This document shows, one piece after another, positions 1-7,934 of a DNA stretch of 64,000 nt (position 1 is its first letter; every line of letters starts with the position of its first letter). The notes below the pieces were generated by a model, which was not told the DNA's origin, made no database searches, and saw nothing but the letters and a program-made list of their open reading frames with translations. Made by a program: the position numbers and the translations under genes. The DNA lies in the NCBI GenBank assembly GCA_017480345.1, contig JAFVAU010000010.1:1-64000 (forward strand), given 5' to 3'. This DNA is from Bacteroidales bacterium. Its GTDB lineage: Bacteria; Bacteroidota; Bacteroidia; Bacteroidales; UBA932.

Positions 1-114
1 ACCAATGCGGCGGCGGAGTCGCTTAACTCCAAACTCAAAGGCTTTCGAGCTCAGCTACGAGGAGTATCAGATCTACCATTCTTCATGTACAGAGTCTGTC
101 ACATCTTTGGGTAG
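1..114 (+). CDS. Transposase, ISL3-like, C-terminal end only
   Basis: Only the last 37 codons and the TAG stop lie in the window, in reading frame 1. They begin TNAAAESLNSKLKGF, continue RAQLRGV and end with a PFFMYR stretch. This is the usual C-terminus of DDE transposases of the ISL3 type (the ISAon1-like group common in Bacteroidetes), where the Glu of AAAES is the last catalytic acid. The catalytic role is family knowledge; the match is by eye. After the stop, 115-212 contains two small hairpins (GGTGAG/CTCACC at 134-146 and GGTTC/GAACC at 169-183) and no gene; it may hold the right end of the insertion sequence. The terminal inverted repeat cannot be confirmed because the left end is outside the window. 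Confidence 0.7.
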   Translation, partial: TNAAAESLNSKLKGFRAQLRGVSDLPFFMYRVCHIFG

Positions 115-212
115 TCATACCCGGAACTTTGCCGGTGAGCCTCACCGCTTCATCAACAAAGAAAAGGTGGTTCCTTCAGAACCTACTGAATAGTTAAAGT
201 ATTATAGTTGTG

Positions 213-245
213 AAAATGGCCGCCCAACCGGACGGCCATTTTTTT
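213..245. terminator. Bidirectional terminator downstream of aquaporin
   Basis: A 10-bp stem (AAAATGGCCG pairing with CGGCCATTTT, 213-222 with 233-242) is flanked by A and T tracts, so it can terminate from both sides. It lies 14 bp past the aquaporin stop on the minus strand and also ends the insertion-sequence side. Confidence 0.85.
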
Positions 246-259
246 GTGGATTCAAGCAC

Positions 260-931
260 TTATTTGGCGGGAGCCAGGGCTTTCCAGACCAGGGCGCTGA
301 GGCCGCCGCCCACCAGCGGGGCGCAGATGAAGACCCATACGTCGGTGAGGGCCTGTCCGCCGGCAAACAGGGCCGGGCCGATGGAACGGGCGGGGTTCAC
401 GGAAGTGCCGGTGAGGTTGATGCACACCAGGTGGATGAGGATGAGGCTGAGGCCGATGGCCAGTCCGGCAAAGTTACCGGCACCCACTTTGGAATCCGTG
501 GTGCCCAGCACAACCAGGACAAAGAGGAAGGTGGCAATCACCTCTACCAGGAAGGCACCCCATACGCCGCCGGCGTTGGCTACGCCGTTGGAACCCAGGG
601 CTCCGGTGAGATCCTCTGCCGTTACCACGCCGACAACCAGTGCCAGCACGGCGCCGGCCAGGATACCGCCAACGATCTGGCCCACCCAGTAGCCGCAGGC
701 CTCTTTCCAGCTCATTCTGCCACTCAGGGCAACGCCCAGGGTGATGGCCGGGTTGATGTGGCAACCGCTGATGCCGCCGATGGTGTAGGCCATGGCCACA
801 ACGGCCAGACCGAAGGCGATGGCTGTACCCACTACGCCGGCCGGGGTGTTGCAACCCAGGAACATGGCGGTTCCGCAGCCCAGGAAGGTGAGCACGAAGG
901 TGCCCAGGCATTCTGCAATGTACTTTTTCAT
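260..931 (-). CDS. aqpZ: Aquaporin Z (MIP family water channel)
   Basis: Inner-membrane channel for water. The 223-residue protein has six hydrophobic segments and both NPA boxes (N60-P61-A62 in HINPAITLG and N179-P180-A181 in TSVNPARS). H167, T176 and R182 sit at the spacing of the AqpZ selectivity filter (His174, Thr183, Arg189 in E. coli), which argues for water rather than glycerol. Length fits AqpZ. It starts MKKYIAECLG, with no better upstream start. It follows ssb by 39 bp on the same strand and may be read with it; a strong hairpin terminator follows. Confidence 0.93.
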   Translation of the reverse strand: MKKYIAECLGTFVLTFLGCGTAMFLGCNTPAGVVGTAIAFGLAVVAMAYTIGGISGCHINPAITLGVALSGRMSWKEACGYWVGQIVGGILAGAVLALVVGVVTAEDLTGALGSNGVANAGGVWGAFLVEVIATFLFVLVVLGTTDSKVGAGNFAGLAIGLSLILIHLVCINLTGTSVNPARSIGPALFAGGQALTDVWVFICAPLVGGGLSALVWKALAPAK

Positions 932-970
932 ACTCTTAGGTTTTAGAAAGGTTATAATGAGAATTGAATT

Positions 971-1510
971 TTAGAACGGGAGGTCGTCGGAGGGTTCAAC
1001 GGGGGCGGAGGGCTGGAAGCCGGCGGGTACGTTGCTCACAGGGGCCTGCGGCTGTACAGGCTGCGGCTGGAGTTGAGGCTGCACCGGCTGCTGCTGGGCA
1101 TAGCCGCCCTGGTAGCCACCCTGGTAACCGCCCTGCTGGCCGCCTTCACCCTGGCTGTCCGGGCGCTTGCCCAGGAGCTGGAGGGAATCGGCCACCACTT
1201 CCGTGGTATAGCGCTTATTTCCTGTCTGATCCGTCCACTGACGGGTGCGCAGTTTGCCTTCAATATACACCTGAGAGCCCTTGTGGACATATTTTTCCAC
1301 CACGTCGGCGTTGTTTCTCCAGACTACGATGCTGTGCCACTCGGTGTTTTCGCGGAGCTCTCCGCTACGGTCACGATAGCGCTCCGTGGTGGCCAGGCGG
1401 AACGACGCCACCTTGGCGTTGGCGGAGGGGTTCTGGGGATTGGATTCCAGGTAACGTACTTCGGGGTCGTTTCCAACGTTACCGATAAGCATTACTTTGT
1501 TCAGTGACAT
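971..1510 (-). CDS. ssb: Single-stranded DNA-binding protein
   Basis: Binds single-stranded DNA during replication, repair and recombination. The start is placed at MSLNKVMLIGNVGND, the family N-terminus; a longer frame upstream has no SSB character. Residues 1-110 are the OB fold; a Gly/Gln/Pro-rich linker with repeated GGYQ and QPQ units follows; the protein ends in DDLPF, the tip that recruits partner proteins. 179 residues is typical. It lies 40 bp after aroE on the same strand. The same C-terminal DDLPF recurs in the DUF3127 protein at 62371-62811. Confidence 0.95.
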   Translation of the reverse strand: MSLNKVMLIGNVGNDPEVRYLESNPQNPSANAKVASFRLATTERYRDRSGELRENTEWHSIVVWRNNADVVEKYVHKGSQVYIEGKLRTRQWTDQTGNKRYTTEVVADSLQLLGKRPDSQGEGGQQGGYQGGYQGGYAQQQPVQPQLQPQPVQPQAPVSNVPAGFQPSAPVEPSDDLPF

Positions 1511-1550
1511 AATATAATAAGTTAATTCGGTGTAATCCTGAGGCTGCAAG

Positions 1551-2264
1551 TTACAAAACTTCCAGCATTTTTTCAACATCCGGCTCCGCTCCGGTGAAGA
1601 TCCGGTAGCCGGCAATGGCCTGGCCCAGCATCCAGCGGCGGCCGCTCACATACAGCCGGCAGGGGATGTGCGTGAGCTGCGGAATCCGGTACTCCGCTTC
1701 CAGAACAACGGCATCCTGGAAGGGAAGGCCTGCGGGTACGGGCACCCTGCCCGGCAGGGTGTAAAGCATCACGTCCGGTGCCAGAGAGCAGGCTTCTTCC
1801 AGGGGAACGGCCTCATAGCCCAGGGCCGATGCTTTCTCTATGGACCGGCCTGTAACGGTGACCTCGCAGCCCAGCTGCCGGGCGGCATAGGCGGCGGCGC
1901 GGGCTGCTCCGCCCGTCCCCACCACCAGGGCTTGCCTGAAAGGCAGGCCTGTCTCCCTGAGGGCATCGGCCACTCCATTTACATCCGTATTGAAGCCCTT
2001 GTAGCCCCCGGGGCCGGGGATAACCAGATTCACGGCGCCGGTGCTGCGGGCTTCGGGCGAGAGTGCATCCACCTTGCGGAAGGCGTCCTGCTTGAAGGGG
2101 GCCGTGACGTTGATGCCGTCGTAGCCCTCCGTGAAGGCCTTCCAGGCGTCTTCGAAGCGCTCGAAGTCCAGCAGGTCATAGCTGTGCGCGCCGCCATAGC
2201 CGGCAGCGATGAGGCGCGGGCTCAGGGACCCGGCCACGGGATGGCCTATCAGGGCGAATTTCAT
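1551..2264 (-). CDS. aroE: Shikimate dehydrogenase
   Basis: NADPH-dependent reduction of 3-dehydroshikimate to shikimate, fourth step of the chorismate pathway. Visible marks are the substrate-site serines in SLSPRL (S13, S15), the catalytic Lys58 in NVTAPFKQD, NTDVNG near residue 94, and the nucleotide-binding loop GTGGAARA near 115-122. At 237 residues it is a little shorter than the E. coli enzyme (272), as is common in Bacteroidetes. Its ATG overlaps the stop of the upstream membrane protein in an ATGA, so the two are translationally coupled. The other shikimate gene in this window, aroK, is at 27727. Confidence 0.93.
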   Translation of the reverse strand: MKFALIGHPVAGSLSPRLIAAGYGGAHSYDLLDFERFEDAWKAFTEGYDGINVTAPFKQDAFRKVDALSPEARSTGAVNLVIPGPGGYKGFNTDVNGVADALRETGLPFRQALVVGTGGAARAAAYAARQLGCEVTVTGRSIEKASALGYEAVPLEEACSLAPDVMLYTLPGRVPVPAGLPFQDAVVLEAEYRIPQLTHIPCRLYVSGRRWMLGQAIAGYRIFTGAEPDVEKMLEVL

Positions 2265-3268
2265 GATTTACGGAAGAAGCTTTCGTGGATATAGGAACCT
2301 ATTCCGGCCAGGGCCTGGATGAGCACCTGGGATTCGTGGTTCAGGGTGGCGTAAATCATACCCGTTCCCATGGGAATGCTCCAGACGCTTTTCATGAAGC
2401 CGCCCACCACTCCGTGGAAGGCCCCGAAACCGCCCGGTACCGGAACCACAGAGCTGAAACTGCCTATCATGGCAATGAAGAAGGCGTCCAGGAAGGTGAG
2501 AGGGGCAAACACGTCCACGTCTTGCAGGGCCCAGAGGATGGCGGCGCTGGTGAGCCAGTAAAGCAGCCAGATAAGGACGGTATAAAGGAGGAAGAGCCAG
2601 CCTTTTTCCATGTGGCGGAAAGAGCCCAGCCCATGGCCGATACCCCCCAGGAAGCCCCATATCTTGCCCCAGAAGGGGGAGGCGTCCTTGTACTTTTGGG
2701 CCAGGAAGATGAAGAGCCCCGCGATAGCCAGGATGGCGGCCGATGCTATCCAGAGCGTCCGGGCGCCGCCCAAGCCCTTGAGAATGTCCTGGAAGAAGCC
2801 GCCGAAGCGTTCCCGGGCGAAGACCACCAGGCAGACGGCCATGACAACGCCCACCAGAATGTCCCAGCCCCTTTCAACCAGAAGGGTGCCCAGGGCTTTG
2901 TCCAAGGTCATGCGGCGCTGGCCGCTTGGGTCTTTGGAGGAGTTTTTGACCACATAGCCCAGACGGGCCACCTCTCCGGCGCGGGGGAGCACCAGATTGG
3001 CCGCCAGGCAGATGTTGTAGGCGTTGAAGCAGGTGATGACGGAAGTGGAAGGGTCGATGGGCCTCAGGAGCATCTGCCAGCGGAGCCCGCGGACGAGGCC
3101 CACGATGAGGCCGAAGGCCATGGCCAGGATCACATATTCCCATCGGCATTCCTGCATGGCCTGCCAAAACTGCTCCCAGTCTATGCTCCTGAAGCAGAAA
3201 TAGACCAGCACTACGGCTACGGCTGCCCAGAAGAGGTACTTGAGGATATTCTTGACACGGCTTTCCAT
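2261..3268 (-). CDS. Flippase-like integral membrane protein (LPG synthase TM / UPF0104 family)
   Basis: A 335-residue protein with about eight hydrophobic segments. The signature region with PRAGEVARLGYVVK near residue 100 and VVPVPGGFGAFHGVVGG near residue 280 matches the membrane domain of lysylphosphatidylglycerol synthases (family PF03706), here without the soluble transferase domain. Stand-alone members are thought to move lipids or lipid-linked sugars across the membrane; the substrate is unknown. It is the first gene of the run toward aroE and is divergent from the PfkB kinase, with a TATCTTTG promoter box 9 nt before its ATG. Confidence 0.82.
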   Translation of the reverse strand: MESRVKNILKYLFWAAVAVVLVYFCFRSIDWEQFWQAMQECRWEYVILAMAFGLIVGLVRGLRWQMLLRPIDPSTSVITCFNAYNICLAANLVLPRAGEVARLGYVVKNSSKDPSGQRRMTLDKALGTLLVERGWDILVGVVMAVCLVVFARERFGGFFQDILKGLGGARTLWIASAAILAIAGLFIFLAQKYKDASPFWGKIWGFLGGIGHGLGSFRHMEKGWLFLLYTVLIWLLYWLTSAAILWALQDVDVFAPLTFLDAFFIAMIGSFSSVVPVPGGFGAFHGVVGGFMKSVWSIPMGTGMIYATLNHESQVLIQALAGIGSYIHESFFRKS

Positions 3269-3276
3269 ACCGGAAG

Positions 3277-3315
3277 CAAAGATAGTGGAAAATTGGCAAA
3301 TAATGGTTACATTTG
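3277..3315. promoter_or_regulatory. Divergent promoter boxes for the flippase-like gene and the PfkB kinase
   Basis: Two Bacteroidetes -7 boxes face away from each other: CAAAGATA at 3277-3284 (TATCTTTG on the minus strand) and TACATTTG at 3308-3315 on the plus strand. Neither has a convincing TTG at the 19-21 nt distance. Confidence 0.6.
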
Positions 3316-3333
3316 TAGGTAAAACTTATCCGT

Positions 3334-4329
3334 ATGAAATCGATCCTGGGAATTGGCAACGCCCTCACCGACATCCTGGCCGTCCTGCCGGACGACAGCC
3401 TTCTGAAAACCTATCACCTTCCGCTGGGCAGCATGCAGCATGTGGACATGGAAACCGGAGACCGCATCTGGGAGGCCCTCAAGGAGTATGGCGTGAAGTA
3501 TGTGCCCGGTGGCTCCGCCGCCAACACCATCACCTGCACGGCCATCTTCGGCATGCCCTCGGGCTTTTTAGGCAAGATAGGGAACGACGATCTGGGCAAC
3601 CTCTTCAAGAGCACCATGGAGCAGTACGGCGTACGGGCCCAGATGCTCTACAGTCCCAAGTCCAGCGGCCGGTGCATGGTGTTCATCACCGGCGCCAACG
3701 CGGAGCGCACCTTCGCGGATTACATGGGCGCTACGCTGGAGCTGGGCCCGGAAGACCTCTCGCCGGAGCAGTTCCAGGGGTATGACTATTTCCACATCGA
3801 GGGCTATCTGGTGCAGAACCAGGAACTCATTTCCAAGGCGGCCCGGCTGGCCAGGCAGGCCGGCTGCATCATCTCCATAGACATGGCCTCCTATAACGTG
3901 GTGGAATCCAACGACGCCTTCTTCCACAACCTGGTGGAGAACTACGTGGACATTGTGTTTGCCAACGAGTCGGAAGCCAAGGCCTACACCAAGAAGGAGC
4001 CCCGCGAAGCCATTGACGAGCTGGCCCGCGTGTGCAAGATTGCCGTGGTGAAGGTGGGCAAGGCCGGTTCCATGGTCAAGTCTGGGGACGAGTATCATTT
4101 CATCGAGCCTTGGCCCGCAGAGCCCATCGACGCCACCGGGGCCGGAGACACCTATGCCGCCGGCTTCCTCTATGCCCATTCCCTGGGCATACCGCTGCGC
4201 GTCTGCGGAGAGATTGGCTCCATCATCGCCGCCAAGGTGGTGGAGGTGATCGGCACCAAGATTGACATTCCCCGCTGGAGGAGCGCCAAGGAAGAAATCC
4301 GTGCGCTCATAGCCGCCAATCAGCAATAG
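3334..4329 (+). CDS. PfkB-family carbohydrate/nucleoside kinase (adenosine-kinase-like)
   Basis: ATP-dependent kinase of a sugar or nucleoside in the cytoplasm. The 331-residue protein has the N-terminal PfkB element GGSAANTI near residue 52 and the C-terminal signature DATGAGDTYAAGF, with D272 as catalytic base. Bacteroidetes proteins of this type are often called adenosine kinase, but the substrate cannot be read from sequence. It starts MKSILGIGNALTD. The next gene starts 3 nt after its stop, so the two form an operon. Its -7 box TACATTTG lies 18 nt before the ATG. Confidence 0.88.
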   Translation: MKSILGIGNALTDILAVLPDDSLLKTYHLPLGSMQHVDMETGDRIWEALKEYGVKYVPGGSAANTITCTAIFGMPSGFLGKIGNDDLGNLFKSTMEQYGVRAQMLYSPKSSGRCMVFITGANAERTFADYMGATLELGPEDLSPEQFQGYDYFHIEGYLVQNQELISKAARLARQAGCIISIDMASYNVVESNDAFFHNLVENYVDIVFANESEAKAYTKKEPREAIDELARVCKIAVVKVGKAGSMVKSGDEYHFIEPWPAEPIDATGAGDTYAAGFLYAHSLGIPLRVCGEIGSIIAAKVVEVIGTKIDIPRWRSAKEEIRALIAANQQ

Positions 4330-4332
4330 GCC

Positions 4333-4806
4333 ATGAAGAAGTATTTTTGGGTTTTCCTCATTGCCATGGTTCCGCTCATCGAGATTCGCGGAGCCATCCC
4401 TTATGCCGTGGGCTTCGGCCTGCCGCTGGTCCCTTCCATCCTGGTGGCCATCCTGGGAAACATGTTGCCCGTGCCCTTTATCTTCCTCTTTGCCCGCAAG
4501 GTGCTGGAGTGGGGGAAGGACAAGAAGGTGATAGGCCCGTTTTTCAAATGGTGCCTGGAGAAAGGGGAGAAGGGAGGCCGGAAGCTGGAGGCCAAGGCCG
4601 GAAAGGGGCTTTACTGGGCCCTGTTCCTCTTCGTGGGCATTCCGCTGCCCGGCACCGGCGCCTGGACGGGCACCCTGGCCGCCAGCATCCTGAACATGGA
4701 CTTCAAGAAAAGCAGCCTGGCCGTAATGGCGGGCGTGCTGCTGGCCGGCACCATCATGCTGGCCGCCTCCTTAGGCGTCTTTGGCGCCATCGACATGGTG
4801 AAATAA
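4333..4806 (+). CDS. Small multidrug-export-like membrane protein (COG2426)
   Basis: A 157-residue protein with about four hydrophobic segments and the family landmarks PLIEIRGAIPYAVGFG near the N-terminus and GIPLPGTGAWTGTLAA in the second half. This fits the putative small multidrug export family (PF06695); direct export of drugs is not well supported for the family, so the name is conventional. It is the second gene of the PfkB operon, 3 nt downstream. A 109-bp palindromic element starts 10 bp after its stop. Confidence 0.85.
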   Translation: MKKYFWVFLIAMVPLIEIRGAIPYAVGFGLPLVPSILVAILGNMLPVPFIFLFARKVLEWGKDKKVIGPFFKWCLEKGEKGGRKLEAKAGKGLYWALFLFVGIPLPGTGAWTGTLAASILNMDFKKSSLAVMAGVLLAGTIMLAASLGVFGAIDMVK

Positions 4807-4816
4807 TTGTGGTTTT

Positions 4817-4925
4817 GGGCCAGGTGGTTTTTTATCTGTACCACCTGGCCCATGGTATATGCCATAGAGGCTCTGAGATTGGGATTCCGTGGGCTTGGTG
4901 GGTGGCATAAAAACCCACCTGGCCC
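4817..4925. repeat. 109-bp dispersed palindromic element, copy A
   Basis: Begins with GGGCCAGGTGG (4817-4827), has an internal inverted copy CCACCTGGCCC (4841-4851) and ends with a third, CCACCTGGCCC (4915-4925). The two halves form an imperfect palindrome. It exactly fills the space between two convergent genes and ends 2 bp before the radical SAM stop codon. A second copy of identical length, in opposite orientation, is at 38516-38624. No convincing reading frame. Confidence 0.85.
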
Positions 4926-4926
4926 G

Positions 4927-5958
4927 CTAGAGCCGGGAAAGATTGCAGAGCAGCAGTTCCCCGTTCTCTCCGCGCAGGTGCATGCCGTTGCCTAAGCATT
5001 TTTTCCACCACTTGCAGCTGGCACAGGGGCCGGTCTTGAAGGGCGTATGGTCCCGGAACAGGCCGAAGCGTTTTTCCCATACCTCCACAAAATCGTCCTG
5101 ATAGATATTGCCCTGGCTGTAGGAGGCCCGGATGCTGGTACAGCCGGAAATGGCGCCGTCCACCCGCACGGAAGCGATGCTCAGGCCCGCCTGGCAGGAG
5201 AACAGATGGTCTCGGACTTTCCCCTCGTACGGTCCCAGGAAGCCCTCGCAGCCATAACTGGCCCGGATGCTGCCTTCCTTCCGGCAGGCCACGATGAAAT
5301 CCATGAGGCCCCGGTACTGCTCCGGGCTCAGCTGCATGTCCGGGTCTTGTGCGGCCCTTCCCACGGGAAAGACGGTGAAAAGGCGCCAGGCCCTGACTCC
5401 TGCGTCCATGAGATATTCCTTGATTTGGGTAAGTTGGCCGATGTTTTTCCTTGTCACGCAGGTGACCACGTCAAAGCCCAGGAAGGAGACGGAGGCCAGG
5501 AAGCGGATGGCTTCATCGGCCCTTTTGAAAGAGCCCGGGACTCCGCGCATCCAGTCGTGGTCCTCCTCCAGCCCGTCCAGGCTGATGGTGGCCGCCCTCA
5601 TGCCGCATTTGAGCAGTTCCAGGCCCTTTTGCGGGGTCATCAGGAAGCCGTTGGACACCAGCCCCCACGGGAATCCCAGTTCTTGGACACGCTGGCCGCA
5701 CTGCGCCAGGTCCTTTCTCATGAGGGGCTCCCCGCCGGAAAAGATGATGAGGATGTCCTTGGGGTTGTACGCCTCCCTAATGCGCAGCAGCACCTTCTCG
5801 AAATCTTCGAAGGGCATGTCCGGGGTAAGGGCCGATGCGGTGCAGTCGCTGCCGCAGTGACGGCAGCGGAGGTTACAACGAAGGGTGCACTCCCAGAACA
5901 ACTGCCGCAGGGGGTGCACCTGTGCTTCCCATTTCAGGAGATGGCCTTGCAGGAGCAT
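4927..5958 (-). CDS. Radical SAM/SPASM protein of an rSAM/lipoprotein pair
   Basis: A radical SAM enzyme of 343 residues. C28, C32 and C35 (CNLRCRHC) form the site for the SAM-binding 4Fe-4S cluster; FSGGEPLM near residue 93 is the second radical SAM motif. A C-terminal Cys-rich tail with CASCKWWKKC and a final LLLCN looks like a SPASM domain for further clusters. Its ATG shares a base with the stop of the small lipoprotein gene upstream (TAATG), so the pair is coupled. Bacteroidales have a family described as rSAM/lipoprotein system (I recall NCBIfam TIGR04133 with TIGR04134), and gene order, lipobox and size fit. The product and the modification are unknown. Confidence 0.8.
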   Translation of the reverse strand: MLLQGHLLKWEAQVHPLRQLFWECTLRCNLRCRHCGSDCTASALTPDMPFEDFEKVLLRIREAYNPKDILIIFSGGEPLMRKDLAQCGQRVQELGFPWGLVSNGFLMTPQKGLELLKCGMRAATISLDGLEEDHDWMRGVPGSFKRADEAIRFLASVSFLGFDVVTCVTRKNIGQLTQIKEYLMDAGVRAWRLFTVFPVGRAAQDPDMQLSPEQYRGLMDFIVACRKEGSIRASYGCEGFLGPYEGKVRDHLFSCQAGLSIASVRVDGAISGCTSIRASYSQGNIYQDDFVEVWEKRFGLFRDHTPFKTGPCASCKWWKKCLGNGMHLRGENGELLLCNLSRL

Positions 5959-6155
5959 TATTGTTGCTCCGGCGCCGTGGCCTCAGTTTCGGGTTCCGGA
6001 AGTTCTTCCTGGAGCTTTTGTTCCTGCTCCAGCGTTTCCAGTTCCTGCTGGATGAGTTCCTCGTCATAAGGAATCCGGGGGCCGGGACCGTAACAGGCCG
6101 TGAATACATTCACGCCCAGCAGAAGGCACAAGATACGGATGACGGCTTTTTTCAT
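5958..6155 (-). CDS. Small lipoprotein, partner of the radical SAM enzyme
   Basis: A 65-residue protein with a lipoprotein signal: MKKAVIRIL, a hydrophobic stretch and the lipobox VFTAC, so C21 would be lipidated. The mature part is CYGPGPRIPYDEE followed by a Glu/Gln-rich helix with repeated ELE and EQE and a Pro/Glu tail. It resembles the small lipoproteins that precede SPASM enzymes in Bacteroidales, though it is shorter than those I recall. The CYGPGP start could be the modified site; that is inference. It is the first gene of the operon, with a good TTG-19-TATATTTG promoter. Confidence 0.75.
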   Translation of the reverse strand: MKKAVIRILCLLLGVNVFTACYGPGPRIPYDEELIQQELETLEQEQKLQEELPEPETEATAPEQQ

Positions 6156-6174
6156 AGCGCTGTGGTTTACTTCG

Positions 6175-6204
6175 CAAATATAAGCATTTTTTGTATCTTT
6201 GCAA
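6175..6204. promoter_or_regulatory. Overlapping divergent promoters: lipoprotein/rSAM operon and lysS
   Basis: Minus strand: TTG (complement of 6202-6204), 19 nt, TATATTTG (complement of 6175-6182), feeding the lipoprotein gene. Plus strand: TATCTTTG at 6194-6201 for lysS, 22 nt before its ATG. The lysS -7 box and the -33 element of the other promoter overlap, so only one polymerase can probably bind at a time. Confidence 0.75.
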
Positions 6205-6223
6205 TTCTGTTAGAAAAAAATTT

Positions 6224-7738
6224 ATGGCATACTACGAATTGAATGAGCAGGAGCAGGGACGAAGGGAATCCCTTGCCAAACTGAGGGAGCTGGGTATCAA
6301 TCCCTACCCGGCACCCATGTATCCGGTAAACACCACAACGGTGGAAATTGCGGAGGGCTACAAGGCCGATGAAGGCAATTTCCAGGACGTGTGCATCGCC
6401 GGCCGCATCATGAGCCGCCGCATCATGGGCGCCGCCTCCTTCATGGAGCTGCAGGACAGCGTCGGCCGCATCCAGGTGTATGTGAAAAGGGACGAGATTT
6501 GCCCCGAAGAGGACAAGACCCTGTACAACACCGTATTCAAGAAACTCCTGGACATTGGAGACTTCGTGGGCATCAAGGGTTTCGCCTTCTTCACCCAGAC
6601 CGGCCAGCTTTCCGTTCATGCAAAGGAACTTACGGTTCTCTCGAAGTCCCTTCGCGTACTTCCAATAGTGAAAACTGATGCCGATGGCACCGTGCACGAC
6701 AGCTTTGAGGACCTTGAGCTACGCTACCGCCAGAGGTACGTGGACCTTGTGGTCAACCCCGATGTCAAGGAAACTTTCGTGAAGCGCACGCTCATCATCA
6801 ACACCATGCGCCAGTGCTTCAACGAGGCCGGCTGCTTAGAGGTGGAAACGCCTATCCTGCAGCCCATTCCGGGCGGCGCCACGGCCCGTCCGTTCATCAC
6901 GCACCACAATGCGCTGGACGTGGACATGTACATGCGTATTGCCAATGAGCTGTACCTCAAGCGCCTCATTGTGGGCGGCTTTGCCGGCGTGTACGAGTTT
7001 GCCAAGAACTTCCGCAACGAGGGCATGGACAAAACCCACAATCCGGAGTTCACCTGCGTGGAGATGTACATTGCCTACAAGGACTATATCTGGATGATGG
7101 AGTTCACGGAGAAGATGCTCCAGCGGGTGGCCCAGGTCACCGGCGGCGTGCGCAAACAGATTGGCGGTCAGGAGATTTCCTTCGAGGGGCCGTTCCGTCG
7201 CCTGCGCATCCTGGACGCCATCAAGGAGTATGCGGGCGTGGATGTGAAGGGCATGGACGAGGCCGCGCTACGGGAAGTCTGCAAGAAGCTGAACGTGGAG
7301 GTGAGCCCGGAAATGGGCGTGGGCAAGCTCATCGACGCCATCGTGGGAGAGTATGTGGAGAAGAACCTCATCCAGCCCACCTTCCTCATTGACTATCCCG
7401 TGGAAATGTCTCCGCTCACCAAGCGCTGCCGCTACGACGAAACCCTCACGGAGCGCTTCGAGCTCTTTGTGAACGGCAAGGAACTGGCCAACGCCTATTC
7501 CGAACTCAACGACCCTGTGGACCAGCTGGAACGCTTCGAGGAGCAGGCTGCCCTCAAGAGCAAGGGAGACGACGAAGCCATGTACATAGACTACGACTTT
7601 GTCCGCGCCCTGGAATACGGCATGCCGCCCACCAGCGGTATCGGCATTGGCATAGACCGCCTCACCATGTTCATGACCGGTGCAGAGAGCATCCAGGACG
7701 TGCTCTTCTTCCCCATGATGAGACCCGAAAAATTCTAA
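6224..7738 (+). CDS. lysS: Lysyl-tRNA synthetase, class II
   Basis: Charges tRNA-Lys with lysine. The start is [11 protein letters not shown]; the frame extends 11 codons further up only through a TTG inside the promoter. Residues about 55-150 are the OB-fold anticodon-binding domain; class II motif 2 is [14 protein letters not shown] near residue 270 and motif 3 is [13 protein letters not shown] near the end. At 504 residues it matches the usual class II LysRS. It leads an operon with pspC (11 nt on) and a TrmH-like methyltransferase. Confidence 0.97.
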   Translation: MAYYELNEQEQGRRESLAKLRELGINPYPAPMYPVNTTTVEIAEGYKADEGNFQDVCIAGRIMSRRIMGAASFMELQDSVGRIQVYVKRDEICPEEDKTLYNTVFKKLLDIGDFVGIKGFAFFTQTGQLSVHAKELTVLSKSLRVLPIVKTDADGTVHDSFEDLELRYRQRYVDLVVNPDVKETFVKRTLIINTMRQCFNEAGCLEVETPILQPIPGGATARPFITHHNALDVDMYMRIANELYLKRLIVGGFAGVYEFAKNFRNEGMDKTHNPEFTCVEMYIAYKDYIWMMEFTEKMLQRVAQVTGGVRKQIGGQEISFEGPFRRLRILDAIKEYAGVDVKGMDEAALREVCKKLNVEVSPEMGVGKLIDAIVGEYVEKNLIQPTFLIDYPVEMSPLTKRCRYDETLTERFELFVNGKELANAYSELNDPVDQLERFEEQAALKSKGDDEAMYIDYDFVRALEYGMPPTSGIGIGIDRLTMFMTGAESIQDVLFFPMMRPEKF

Positions 7739-7749
7739 AGTATCTCCCC

Positions 7750-7932
7750 ATGAAACAGTTCAAACTTGACATCCAGAACAAAAGGATTGCCGGTGTGTGC
7801 GCCGGCCTGGCCAATTATTTTGACATTGACGTGACCCTGGTGCGGGTGCTGTTTGTGGCAGCCCTCTTCCTGGGCTTCTCCCTGGGCTTCTGGGTGTACC
7901 TCATCCTCTGGATCATAGCCCCCAAGGACTAA
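7750..7932 (+). CDS. PspC-domain small membrane protein
   Basis: A 60-residue protein made of one PspC domain: a basic N-terminus with KRIAGVCAGLANYF, the conserved DVTLVRVLFV stretch, then a hydrophobic segment ending WIIAPKD. PspC domains act in the membrane stress response in other bacteria; stand-alone copies are common in Bacteroidetes and their role is not settled. It lies 11 nt after lysS and 2 nt before the next gene. Confidence 0.88.
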   Translation: MKQFKLDIQNKRIAGVCAGLANYFDIDVTLVRVLFVAALFLGFSLGFWVYLILWIIAPKD

Positions 7933-7934
7933 GG

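Noticed and set aside
1036-1160. Repeats in ssb as an inserted element
   Set aside because: They code for the normal Gly/Gln-rich linker of SSB and have no palindromic arms.
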